From NCBI GenBank assembly GCA_963989245.1, contig OZ022339.1, positions 89,431,258 to 89,495,257 on the forward strand: DNA of 64,000 nt, given 5' to 3'. This DNA comes from Nansenia antarctica (Eukaryota; Chordata; Actinopteri; Argentiniformes; Microstomatidae). Positions 21,601 through 34,575 of this stretch are shown in pieces. The notes under the pieces were generated by a model. The model saw nothing but the letters and a program-made list of their open reading frames with translations. It was not told the origin of the DNA and ran no database searches. Positions within the stretch are counted from its first letter, which is position 1. Each line of letters begins with the position of its first letter. The position numbers and the translations under genes are program-made.

Positions 21601-24600
21601 AGCTCTCTGCCTAGCGGACTAACCCCTATCACGACACAAAGGGGGTTAAACACCCCTGTCTGTAGCCGTATGGAGGGACCGTTATTTACATCAAAAACTC
21701 CTCCATGTCTATCAAGACCTGGCCCAGCTCATGAGCGTGCGGCCGGTTTTTTGGTTATCAGGCATAATAAACCTACGTCGATAAAGGGCATTGTTACTCA
21801 AAACAAACACTCTTTACAGACGGCAAACCATCCCTAAGGAGGATTTTCCATGGTATCTACCAGAGCGGAGACCCACCTGCCTTGTCAGAGTGTGGTCGAA
21901 TCGCTACCGGTTAGAAACAAAGCGGAGACTAGCCCAGCTTACCGGCGTGTGGCCAGCTCTCTGCCTAGCGGACTTACTGATATCACGACACGAGGCGTTA
22001 TTTACATCAAAAACCCCTCCATGTCTATCAAGACCTGGCCCAGCTCATGAGCGTGCGGCCGGTTCTTTGATTATCAGGCATAATAAACCTGCGTCAATAA
22101 AGAGCATTGTTACACATAACAAACACTCTTTACAGACGGTAAGTCAGACGGTAAATCCCTAAGGAGGATTTTCCATGGTATCTACCAGAGCGGAGACCCA
22201 CCTGCCTTGTCAGAGTGTGGTCGAATCGCTACCGGTTAGAAACAAAGCGGAGACTAGCCCAGCTTACCGGCGTGTGGCCAGCTCTCTGCCTAGCGGACTT
22301 ACCCCTATCACGACACGAGGCGTTATTTACATCAAAAAACCCTCCATGTCTATCAAGACCTGGCCCAGCTCATGAGCGTGCGGCCGGTTCTTTGATTATC
22401 AGGCATAATAAACCTGCGTCAATAAAGAGCATTGTTACACATAACAAACACTCTTTACAGACGGTAAGTCAGACGGTAAATCCCTAAGGAGGGTTTTTCC
22501 ATGGTATCTACCAGAGCGGAGACCCACCTGCCTTGTCAGAGTGTGGTCGAATCGCTACCGGTTAGAAACAAAGCGGAGACTAGCCCAGCTTACCGGCGTG
22601 TGGCCAGCTCTCTGCCTAGCGGACTTACCCCTATCACGACACGAGGCGGGTTAAACACCCCTGTCTGTAGCCGTATAGAGGGACCGTTATTTACATCAAA
22701 AACCCCTCCATGTCTATCAAGACCTGGCCCAGCTCATGAGCGTGCGGCCGGTTCTTTGATTATCAGGCATAATAAACCTGCGTCAATAAAGAGCATTGTT
22801 ACACATAACAAACACTCTTTACAGACGGCAGCCGATCCCTTTTCGAAATGACCCCACCTTGGGCTGTGCCACCTCCTCGGTGGGCAGCGGCGGCTGGGGT
22901 CATACAGAAATTCAAGCTTTTTCTGTCGACTGCACCACAACAGACGGCCCAGCCGCTGTCGTTGCGTTATGCAGAATGACTAGAAGAGACAGGTATTCTG
23001 TCGGGCTGGCTAGACAGGACATTGAGGAGGGGATATGCACTACAGTTCATTCAGCCTCCTCCGCCCTTCAGGGGCGTGAGAGAGACTGTTTTTTGTCCTG
23101 CCCGATAAAGACACGTGCGCTCCGGGAGGAGATTACGAATCTCCTAACAAAGGGCGCAGTGACATTGGTTCCGAGGGACCAGTGGGACATGAGATGGTAC
23201 TCCCCGTATTTCCTTGTCCCAAAGAATTCGGGAGACATGAGACCCATACTAGATTTCAGGGTCCTCAACGAGAGAGTGGCGAAACGCCCCTTTCGTAGAT
23301 ACCTGAGGGTCGCGTATTTCGTGTGCCAATCACAGAGTGGCACAGGAAATTCCTACGTTTTGCTTTCCAAGGGAAGGTTTACGAGTACACGCGCCTGCCC
23401 TTCGGGTACGCGCTTGCTCCTCGTTTTTTCTCCAAATGCGTGCAGACAGCACTCGAACCACTGAGGCGAAACGAGATACTTATATTAGCATATCTCGACG
23501 ACCTACTGGTCTTGGCCCAATGCCCAAATCGAGCCATTCGAGACGCAACCTCACTGGTGCAGCACCTCACTCAGCTGGGGTTAGCTGTAAACTGGACAGA
23601 GAGTGCTCCGTGGCCGGCTCAACAGTTTTCCTATCTAGGCATTCAGTTGGATACTGCCGAGATGAGGGCCAGTTTATCGGCACCACAGAGAGCGACACTG
23701 ACGTCAGCTCTCCGGGTGTGTCGAGTGACAAATACAATCACCGCTCTGTCAAGGATGTCCTTACTATGACTGATGTCTGCAGCCCATGTAGTGGTCCCCT
23801 TAGGCCTGTTACACATGCGCAGACTGCAGAGGCGGTTCGCACGACTGCGACGGGTTCCAGTGAGACGCCGTCGCAAGTTGATTGTAATACAGAGATCGGT
23901 CAAAACCGACCTGAGCTACTGGAGAGACCCGCGCGCGGAGTCGCCTGAGTTCGCTGAAAGCTCTCCACATTCCAGGTCTGCTCAACGAAGGAGCAGATCT
24001 GTTATCACGGAGAGGCCCGAGGGACGACGACTGGAGGTTAGCACCCTCCATTGTGTCGCTGATTTGGGCACGGTTCGGGCAGGCAGAAGTGGTTCTGCTT
24101 GCGTCACGGACGAATGCGCAGTGTCGCCTTCAGGGCTCTACAGTGCGACCATTTCACTCGCATTTGCGACTAAAAATACATCTGTGCGACTAGAGAAATA
24201 AATTCACGAGCACACGTGCGAGTACAGTTTTTTATTTTATTTTATTTTTTAATTCTAAAAATAAATCTGCGCGAACCGTGTGGCCACATTTTAAGCCGTC
24301 AGCCAGCCCGCTACGACAACGGGAAGTCATGTTAAAAGTGAAGTTACTTCTGTTAAACTGGTGCTAAGCTAACATCGCTAATCGCTAACTCCCTTTTGGG
24401 CCTTAAAGAGACAAGCGCCCTTTTCTCATCTCAAGCTTCATTAGCTTCATTAGCTCACCACATCTACAGATTTGGTCCCACACACTCCAGATTTGAACCC
24501 AAGGTTACAACCAGGGTTAACTACCCAGGGTAGAAAGTAGAAAGCTCTCAGACCTTCAGAACCCATTGAAAGTAGTGGAGGTACTCCAGAAGTCCAAATG

Positions 24601-27600
24601 CATCTCTAATCCTAGGAAACCCTAGGAAGCAAGTTGCCTAATGGCATGAACATGCAACATGTTGTACTTGAGTGTGGCAGAGAGGTGGGACCCCCGGGGA
24701 TGGTGGTGTGCTAACAGCTAGCCGCCGCAGAGGCACCGTGCTGGGCTGGCCACCTCCACATGTCACCACCCCGGGCAGCATGGGGCTGGGGACTGGTCAT
24801 CTGGATGTGGGGTAGTTTAATACCCCTAGATGTGGAGTTGTCTGGCCACCGTGTGTGACTGATGTAGCCTGACCCAGCAGCAGGGAGGTGGGCAGCATGG
24901 AGACAGACCTCTGCATGGCCTGGCTGGGCTGCTAGCTGACAGACCTAGCCCTAAAGCCTGGCTGGGCTGCTAGCTGCTAGCTGACAGGCATGACATGGAT
25001 GAATGAATGAACATGCTGCTAACCAGGAGAACTTGACACAGCTAGTTACCATAATACAATGCCATCAACTCTGCGTCTAGTAGGGCTGTAGGCATGGGCC
25101 AATGTGTGATTTTGGTGCAAAAATGGCAAAATCACTAATAAAAACGTGTTATAATTACATTTTTCACTGTGCTCCTAAATTTCTTTGTGTGCCCCTAACA
25201 TTTTTCATTTAGGAGCACATGTGCTCCTAGTGAAAAAGGTTAGCGTAGAGCCCTGGCCTTTGGTTCTCCCTGCGCGAACAGGACAACCCGCCATTGGGAG
25301 TCGATACATTCGCACACCACCCATGGCCGAGGGTCCTGTTATACGCGTTCCCACCCCTGACATCTATCCTCCCACTGTTGGCACGAGTGAGGTCAGAGAG
25401 GCTAGAGTTAATTCTTGTAGCCCCGGACCGTCCCGGAGCCCCGTGGTTTCCGGAACTGATGGAGATGTTGGTAGAGGGCCCATGGCCCATACCTCATCGA
25501 CAAGATGCACTCTCTCAAGCCGGAGGCTTGGTGAAGGGGCCGCCTATGAGGGGGGGCCCCTCATGGCCTGGTTACTGAGAGGGATTGTTAGAACGCAGGG
25601 GTCTGACAGACGCGGTCATTCAGACCATTCAGAGTGCGCGCGCGCAATCCACTGCAAAGGGATATGCGGCGCGCTGGCGAGTTTTACACAGTGGTGTGAG
25701 GGACAGGACGTTGACCCTGTCTTTTGTCGGGTCGAAACGTTCTTGTGCTTCTTACAGTCGCTGTTGACAAGGGATTGGCGGCGGGAACTATTAAAGTTTA
25801 CGCGGCTGCCATCTCAGCTTGTCATGAGGGTTTTGCGACAACGACACTGGTTTTTCAGTCATTCGCTGGTTAAGCGTTTTTTGACTGGAGTGTGTAGGCT
25901 TAGACGCCCTCATAGGACTCTAATGCCAAAATGGGACCTGTCGATTGTGCTAGAGGCGCTGTGCGTGCCCCCATTCGAACCCATTGTCACTGTGTCGTTG
26001 CGTTTTATTGTCTCTCAAGACGAGTCTACTCCTCGCCTTGACTACGGCTGAGCGAGTGAGTGATTTGTGCGCTCTCTCGTCACAGGCAGATTGTTTGATC
26101 ATTTCTGATGACGAAACAAAAGCTGTATTACGCCCTAACCCGGCCTTTATCGCTACGGTTAATCGTGGGTTTAGGGTTCAGAGCTGTGCTCTGAGCGCCT
26201 TTTTTTCCTCCTCCTCACGACGGAGAGAGGGAGAGGCGTTTTACATTGTATTGTCCGGTGCGCGCGTTGGCACAATATGTGAAGCGCACGGCAGGACTGA
26301 GATCTTCTCCCCGGCTTCTGATCTGCTATGGCGGACAGAAAGCCGGGACACCACTCTCGAAGCAGAGGCTGTCCCTTTGGATTTGCGAGGCTATTAGCCT
26401 CGCATACGAATCGAAGGGGCAGCCCGTGCCGACTGGCATTCGGGCTCATTCCACCAGGGGCATGGCCACATCAGTGGCCATTCTCAGGGGAGTGGGAGTG
26501 GAGGAGATATGTGTGGCGGCGTCTTGGTCGTCGCCATCACTTTTTATACGGTATTACTTGAAAGATATTTCTTCCTCATCCTTTTCTCATTCTGTCCTCA
26601 GTTTTGCTGATGACTGATGTAGTGGGGAAGGCACTTGGATTACCCTGGTCATGGGATTCTATTCAAGTGCTGTCAGGATGAATACGGATGTGCCTGGGGA
26701 AGGGACCCTCCTCCAGGACATGTTCCGTTAGATCAACAACCCTACGTGCTCACGTAAGGGTTAGGTCAGTGATATTCTTCCTCAATCCTTTCTCATTCTG
26801 TCCTCAGTTTTGCTGATGACTGATGTTGTGGGAAGGGCACTTGGATTACCCTGGTCATGGGGATTCTATTCAAGTGCTGTCAGGATGAATACGGATGTGC
26901 CTGGGGAGGGGACCCTCCTCCAGGACATGTCTGTTAGATCAACAACCCAACGTAAGGGTTAGGTAAGTGATATTTCTTCCTCATCCTTTTCTCATTCTGT
27001 CCTCAGTTTGCTGAGGACTGATGTAGTGGGGATGGCACTTGGATTACCCTGGTTGGGGATGCTATTCAAGTGCTGTCAGGATGATTACGGATGTGCCTGG
27101 GGAGGGGACCCTCCTCCAGGACATGTTCCGTTAGATCTACAACCCTGCGTGCTCACGTAAGGGCTAGATCAGTGGAGCAGACTCGGTGTGGGTTGGGCCA
27201 ACTTTTTAAGGTTGTCTTGAACCAACATCAGTGGTCAGCTCCGGGTGCCGCTGAGATTGTTTTCGGATTAATAGTCTCAGTGGGGGTACATTTGGCCTCG
27301 CTCGCTCCGCCTAAACCAATAGGAGCAGAGCTCCCCTATGGGGCGGAGCTCCACGATATAGAACGATAGTTATGGAGATAGACTCCAGTTCTATGAGTGG
27401 AGCGGAGCCCCATAGGGCTGCTGGCCCACTTCGACTCGTTCAAACCCGGCTGTTTTGTATGTTTGGGAGAATGATGGAGCGAAGTACGCCCCTTTATATA
27501 GCACCCCAGGCGGGCGCAGGCATTGAAAAATTCAGTCATTGGCTACTTTAGGTAGCGGGTAAACCAATAGGAGCAGAGCTCCCCTATGGCTCCACTCATA

Positions 27601-30451
27601 GAACTGGAGTCTATCTCCATAACTATCGTTGTTCTTAAAAGTCTGCCATTACTGGACACAGAACTCTGCTGTAACTGGACTTCTCTCTTTTGATTCTCAG
27701 AATCAAAATCACTTTTATTAATAATAACTAATAACTTTTATTTCTATAATAATTCATTGTATTTATATAGCGCTTTTCCAGGGCTCAAAGACGTTATATA
27801 GCACTTTTCCTGCAAACGTTGCAGCTCATTATCATATAATATACTTTCATATAATTCATCAATATAATTCATCATATTACATCCCCAAGTACGCAAGAGT
27901 AAAATTATTCGGCTTAAGAGTCAGTTCAGTAAAGTGATAGTCAACTGCATGTCAGGTCTCTATGAGTCATTACTTATAAGCCCCATCCATCAGTCATTGT
28001 TATGAACAAGACAAGACAGATAACACACCTGGGGGCGTTCCTCCATGTTGGTAGACGGGGCAGTGGGGGCGTGTCTTGACGTAGGCAGTGTAATGTCCTG
28101 ACCTCATGGTGCCGCTGTGCTCCACGATGCCGTAGAGAGAATACAACACCTGCGTCTCTCCCTCCGCTACATCCTGAACACACACAGACCCATGTTAGCA
28201 TGTTAGCATCAGCTAGGAACACAGACCCATGTTAGCATGTTAGCATCAGCTAGGAACACAGACCCACGTTAGCATGTTAGGATCAGCTAGGAACACAGAC
28301 CCACGTTAGCATGTTAGCATCAGCTAGGAACACAGATTCAGTTAGCATCAGCAGCTAGGAACACAGGTCCATGTTAGCATCAGCTAGGAACACAGGTCCA
28401 TGTTAGCATCAGCTAGGAACACAGGTCCATGTTAGCATCAGCTAGAAACACAGACCCATGTTAGCATCAGCTAGGAACACAGACCCATGTTAGCATCAGC
28501 AGCTAGGAACACAGATCCATGTTAGCATCAGTTAGGAACACAGACCCATGTTAGCATCAGTTAGGAACACTATCGTAACAACTGACACAACAAACTAATA
28601 CTGTTTCCAAAAGCTGCTAGTTTGGTTATTTATTTAGTTACGGTATTTGTAGTTTTTTTTCTTCTGAGTGGGGCAGTCCCACTTATATTTTTCCTTTTAA
28701 TGAGAGAAACAGTAGAGATTTTGACAAGAAGGATGGGTGAGAGAGAGGAGGGGTGACATTCAGGATATGTCCACGGCTGGAATCGGTTACATGGTCGACG
28801 CTTAACCCACTACGCCACCTAAGCGCCCCTAGTTTTGTTATTTCTGAGGTGGTTAATGATTAGCCTGTGCATTGGTTTACCTTGGGGTTGTGTTTGGGTT
28901 CATGTGCGTTGGTTTACCTTGGGGTTGTGTTTGTGTTAGGGTTAGGGTTGTGTTTGGGTTCATGTGCGTTGTGGTTGTGTTTGGGTTCATGTGCGTTGGT
29001 TTACCTTGCAGCTGACGGAGCAGAAGGGCGCGAGGTCCAGGACCTGAGGGAAGCAGACGTGTCTGTTCACCTTACACAGGCTGTAGCCCACCTGGAGGGA
29101 GACAGGGGCATGATGGGACAACAAGGTTACTAACTGATCCAGGGGGGTATTCCATCAACGTCGCTAAAGGACAACCCAGGCTTATTCTGATAAATCCCAC
29201 GAGATTTATGCAAAAATCCAGCCTTACTTTGAGGTCTTGCGGGACTTATCAAAATAAGCCTGGATTTTCCTTTAGCAACGTTGATGGAATACCCCCCTGG
29301 ATCAATACCCCCCTGTTCACACTCCTTCATGGTCAACGTCTGTCTAGAAAGTGTGATTATATGACTATCAAGCGATATTCCTGCAAATGTTCTTGACAAC
29401 AACAGATTGCCGTCAAGAGAAACATGACCTGGGGGGTGTTCCATTACCGTTCCATTACACAACCCAGGCTTATTTTGATTAATCCCATGAAACGTATCAA
29501 AATAAGCCTGGATCTTCCTTTAGTGATGTTGATGTAATACCCCCCAGATGTCTCAGGTACAGTAGGTTCTGTAAGCAGTAAAGTAAGAGACCAACAACAG
29601 TTTGACTGGCAGCTAACTGATAAAGTATATTATTATTATATATATATTATAAGTGTTAGCAGCTTGTTGAAGTGTCTTGCCTGTTGGAACCTCTTCAGGT
29701 GGAGCGTCAGCACCGGGGGGGGCAGCGTGATCAGGATCTGCTTCAGGGCGTCAGTGTACACGCTCTTCCTGGAGCCTAGACACAAACACAAACACAACTT
29801 ACACATTTATGGAAATAGGCAAAAACAGAACTTATTTTTGTCTGAGATCAATGAGATGAAAGCAGTTCTGCACCCCGCCTCTGGAACTCTCTCCCCCAGC
29901 CACTCAGAGACTCTCCAGTTTTAAATCCCACCTCAAAACCTACCTGTTCTCCCACGCATACAACCTCCCCTACCCCTAACCATCTCCCCTAACCGTGCCA
30001 CCCCCCTCTCCCCTGGACATTGCTGTGCTAATTGTTCCCTGTGCCTGTTCGTTAACTCTGTGTTCTATGTGTCATGTTATCTGTTGTTAACTCTGTGTTC
30101 TATGTGCTCATGTTATCTGTTGTTAACTCTGTGTTCTATGTGCTCATGTTATCTGTTGTTAACTCTGTGTTCTATGTGTCTCATGTTATCTGTTGTTAAC
30201 TCTGTGTTCTATGTGTTCATGTTATCTGTTGTTAACTCTGTGTTCTATGTGTCTCATGTTATCTGTTGTTAACTCTGTTCTATGTGTCATGTTATCTGTT
30301 GTTAACTCTGTGTTCCATGTGTCATGTTACCTGTTGTTAACTCTGTGTTCTATGTGCTCATGTTATCTGTTGCTTGTTGTTTCTGTGTTTTCTGTTTTTC
30401 CCATATTGTCAGCGTCTTTGAGCCCCGGAAAAGCGCTATATAAAAACAATG

Positions 30452-30488
<37 letters not shown>

Positions 30489-32534
30489 TAAACGTCATAC
30501 CTTCTGTAGCCTTGGCGCCAGGCTGCTGCTTGGTGCAGCGGACACACAGCAGACTGTTGTTCTGGGTCAGGTTCTCCACCTCACTGAACTGGAATAGGCA
30601 GGACTGCACAGAACACTCCAGCTTCTCCGGGGTGATCCTGGTGGCCAGGGTGTGAAAGGCCACCGCCGGGTCCTGGTCCACCACCGTGTACTGCCTGGGC
30701 TCCTCAGGAACCTCACCCTCCTCCATGTCCTGGTCAAAGCTCTCGGAGCCGATGAAGGCCTCGTTCAAGGCCAGCTTATCCAAGTCTTCTGCCAACGAGT
30801 CTCCCTCCTCAGTCGACGGGCAGACTTCACCGTTCTCTGCGTCTCTCTGGTCCACCTTCTCATCCTCTTCTAGAACACCCTCCTCCTCCTCAGTGGTCTG
30901 GTGCTCTGTCAAGGCAGTGAAATGGTTGCTAACCACCGCTGAACCCTCCTCCTTCTCTTCTCCCTTCTCCTTCTTTTCTCCCTCCTCCTTCTTCTCTTCT
31001 CCCTCCTCCTTCTTCTCTTCTCCCTCCTCCTTCTCTTCTCCCTCCTCCTTCTCTTCTCCCTCTTCCTTCTTCTCTCCTCCCTCCTCCTCCTTCTCTTCTC
31101 CCTCCTCCTCCTCTTCTCCTTCTTCTTCTCCTCCGTTCTGCTGAGTGATGTCATGCTTGTCTTGGTCCTGCTCTGAGACACCAGACTCTGCTGGTTCAGT
31201 CTGACTGGCGGGTTCCTCTCCTGGGGTGGTTCCGTGTTCCGCCTCGTCCCCAGAGTCTGACCCGTCTGCCTCTAGCCCCTCTGCCGTGTCCTCGGGTGTC
31301 AGACTGTCCAGGGTGACTTTGCCATCCATCTTCTGCTGCCTTCTTTGATTCTGGGTGATTTCATGCGTACAGGAGACAAACATATACATGGTAAACAGAC
31401 TGACTTATATAGCGCCTTATTCCAAAGTGCTTTACAATGGCCTCTCATTCACCCATTCACACACACATTCACACACCAATGGCGGCAAGCTACCATGCAA
31501 GGCGCCGGCCCGCTCACTGGGAGCAATTTGGGGTTCAGTGTCTTGCCCAAGGACACCTAGACATGTTCAAACTGCTGGGGTTCAAACCGCCGATCTACCG
31601 ACCTATGGAAGCATATAGTAGACTAAATTCAAATGCTAATGCAATATGAGATATATTTCCGGTCGGCGCGTTAAACATTGTCCTGCCCCCAGAGAATGAC
31701 TGACAGGCCGGTAGAACATGAGAATTGCATAGAGTTTGAATTTTGTCAGCTGTAAAGCGGATGTGTTTCCTCGAACATGTAAATGCAATTGCGTATCACA
31801 TTATTGCATTACAATTTGAATATTGACTCAAATAACGCAGGCAAAAGTGGCAAATGAATATGCTATTTTGGGTTTGCATAGTCATTTTCACATTAGAATG
31901 AACTTTTGAATTTTGTCAGCTACAAAGCAGCGCATGACTTTGAAAATTAAATGTCAAATGGCTTTGCATTATAATTTTAATATTGACAGTGAATGTGCAC
32001 ATCAGGTACATGAAAATGCAAATGCAAATCATTAGAATTGCATTTGAATTTGAATATTGTCTGAAAGAATGCATGCAAAAGTGGAACATGCAATTGCAAT
32101 CTCATATTGCATTAGCATTTGAATTTAGTCTACTATATGCTTCCATACCGACCTTGCGATCATTAGACGCCGGCTCTACCTCCTGAGACACAGCCGGCCC
32201 ACAAACATATTCCTTACATGTCTTTATATTATATTAACTTGTGATGAAAAACCCTTTTGAAATAAATAAGCTTTTCTTGAAGAAGACGTGTGTGGAAGTG
32301 AAAACAAGGAAAGGAAAGGAAGTTAATCTTTCCTCTGAAGACGTCTCCTGCTACCTTGGCTTGTTTCTTGGCCTGCTTCTTGGCTTTCTTCTGTTGGTAC
32401 TTGCTGCCGACCCCGGTAGGGAGGTCGTCACCCCCGTTAGTCATCTGGATAGGGCTGGTCCGGTCCTCCTGGGTCACCTTGCTGACCTTCTTTACGCCTT
32501 TCTTCAGATTGTTTTTCCTGTAGGCCTGCGAGAG

Positions 32535-32574
<40 letters not shown>

Positions 32575-33388
32575 ATTAGACTTATATAGTGCTTTTCTAG
32601 AGAGTCAAAGATGCTTTACAAAGTGAAGATGATGAGATGATCATCAAAATGTGAAAATAAACTAGTAGGTGAACTGAAAGGTTTTGCTTTCGACAAGTGA
32701 TCCATTACAGTATCAGACTTTTACAAAGTGCACCAAACGACCAACATCATTACCTCATCTGAGACAGGAAGAGAAAGATCCAGAAACATCTCCGTCACTA
32801 AGGACACCTGCAAGAGAAACAGAGAAACAGTCCTTAAAGAGACGTTTAAGGTAGCATCTGATGCTAAACGACTCTATCCATAGTTTGTTGTCCGTACCGT
32901 CTTGCACTGTTGACACATCACGGTGCTGGTCATCTCCCCCCCGAACACCTGGTCCACAAAGTTCCTGGGCGCCCCGCTCTTCTCAAACTCTGGAAACAGA
33001 AATAAAATATGTTATTGATTTTTTTACTGATTTTTTTACTGTCAAAATAGTAAAATCTACAGTATCTACAGTGCAGTGACATGTATGTATGTATGTACTG
33101 TAGTGTAGAGTGTAACATGTCCAGACAGATAGTTAGGTTCTTACCCTTGATCAGTTTCTTTGACAGCTCTGCGTCAACGCTTTTCTCTGAGGTTTTCAGT
33201 GATTCCATAATGGCAGAGCTGACTCTCTGGAACACAAGACGACACTTCCCTCACTGACCTCCACGTAAACAAGCCCTCAACAAGAAAAGTCTAAGATAAA
33301 ACCTTTAAAACATGACTTCATTTGCTATGTGTGGGTTACCACCACTATGTTTAGACCTTTTAAACAGTTGTACATGTCAGAGAAGCGG

Positions 33389-33429
<41 letters not shown>

Positions 33430-34537
33430 GGGGGGGGTGTACGTACTTTAATCTCCTCAGCTCTCATCCCGTCCAGCAGGTAGCGTAGCAGCTCCTGGCT
33501 GTCCTGCTGCTGGAACCCTTTGAACCTGGCGGCCCTGGAGAGGAGGAGGAGGAGGAGGAGGAGGAGAGGGAGGAGGAGGAGGAGGAGGAGACGGTTATTT
33601 GACAGTTGACGCCAAAGTGCTGACGGGTTCATTTCATGGCAGGTCTCCAACGAAACACACAACTGCTCAACTGCTTTCTATCACGACGACTGCCAGTGGC
33701 CCCTGGCCTGAGCTAGATTACTCTTCCTGCTACGACTGGTGGATTGATGATTCACTTGCTTAGTCAAATGTATCGATTGTAAGTCGCTTTGGAATAAATA
33801 ACTATAAATAAGAATAAGAATAATAAGAATAAGAAGAATAAATGTGAATAATAAATACATGTAAAAGTCTCTCACTTTTTGCAGACTTGTGAGAAGAGTT
33901 CCCTGGGCGTGACGACGCCCTTCTTGGACTCCTGGATCTCGTTGAGCAGCTGGTACATGGCCAGGGTGAGGGACCCAGGGTGGGACAGCTGCACCTTAAT
34001 GGGCTCCTGGAAACACAGGAACAAGGTTCAGCTAGGAGAGGGGGAGGGGAGGGGGGGAGGGGAGAGGAGGGGAGAGGAGAGGAGAGGAGGAGGGGAGGGG
34101 AGGGGAGAGGAGAGGAGAGGAGAGGAGAAGAGAGGAGGCCAGAGGAGGGGAGAGGAGGGGAGAGGAGGGGAGGGGAGAGGAGGGGGGGAGGGGAGAGGAG
34201 GGGGGGAGAGGTTAGAAGGTAACACACCAGGTCTATGGCGGGGGCAGGCGTGACAGTCAGACTGATTTTCTCTTCCGTTATCTTCTTTATAATCTGCCTC
34301 AGCAGCGGCGTCTGAGAGAGGTTCTGGAACAGGAAACACAGAATAGATCAACTATGTTAATAATACAGCTGAACACTCTTGTTGAGACCAAGAGACGTAC
34401 CGTATTTTCCGGACTATAAGTCGCACCCGAGTATAAGTCGCAGCAGGCCAAAAATGGGCCATGAAGAGGAAAAAACCACATATAAGTCGCACTGGACTAT
34501 AAGTCGCATGGTTCAAGGGAACGGGCTTGGCGGAATC

Positions 34538-34575
<38 letters not shown>

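Larger units (their letters stand above)
20312..27630 (+). mobile_element. DIRS-type tyrosine-recombinase retrotransposon
   Basis: GTT lies at both ends. Inverted terminal repeats (about 20330-20460 against 27440-27580) share CCTATTGGTTTACCCGCT and the GGGGTGCTATATAAAGGGGC block. An internal complementary region (about 27346-27400) equals the inverse of the left end followed by the inverse of the right end, the DIRS signature. It encodes gag-like, RT, RNase H and tyrosine recombinase on the plus strand. Broken by frameshifts and by a 1125-bp insertion at 24131-25255. Confidence 0.95.

Noticed and set aside
30909..31181. Arg/Lys-rich 90-codon frame
   Set aside because: Wrong frame over the Glu/Lys repeat of usp16 exon 13.
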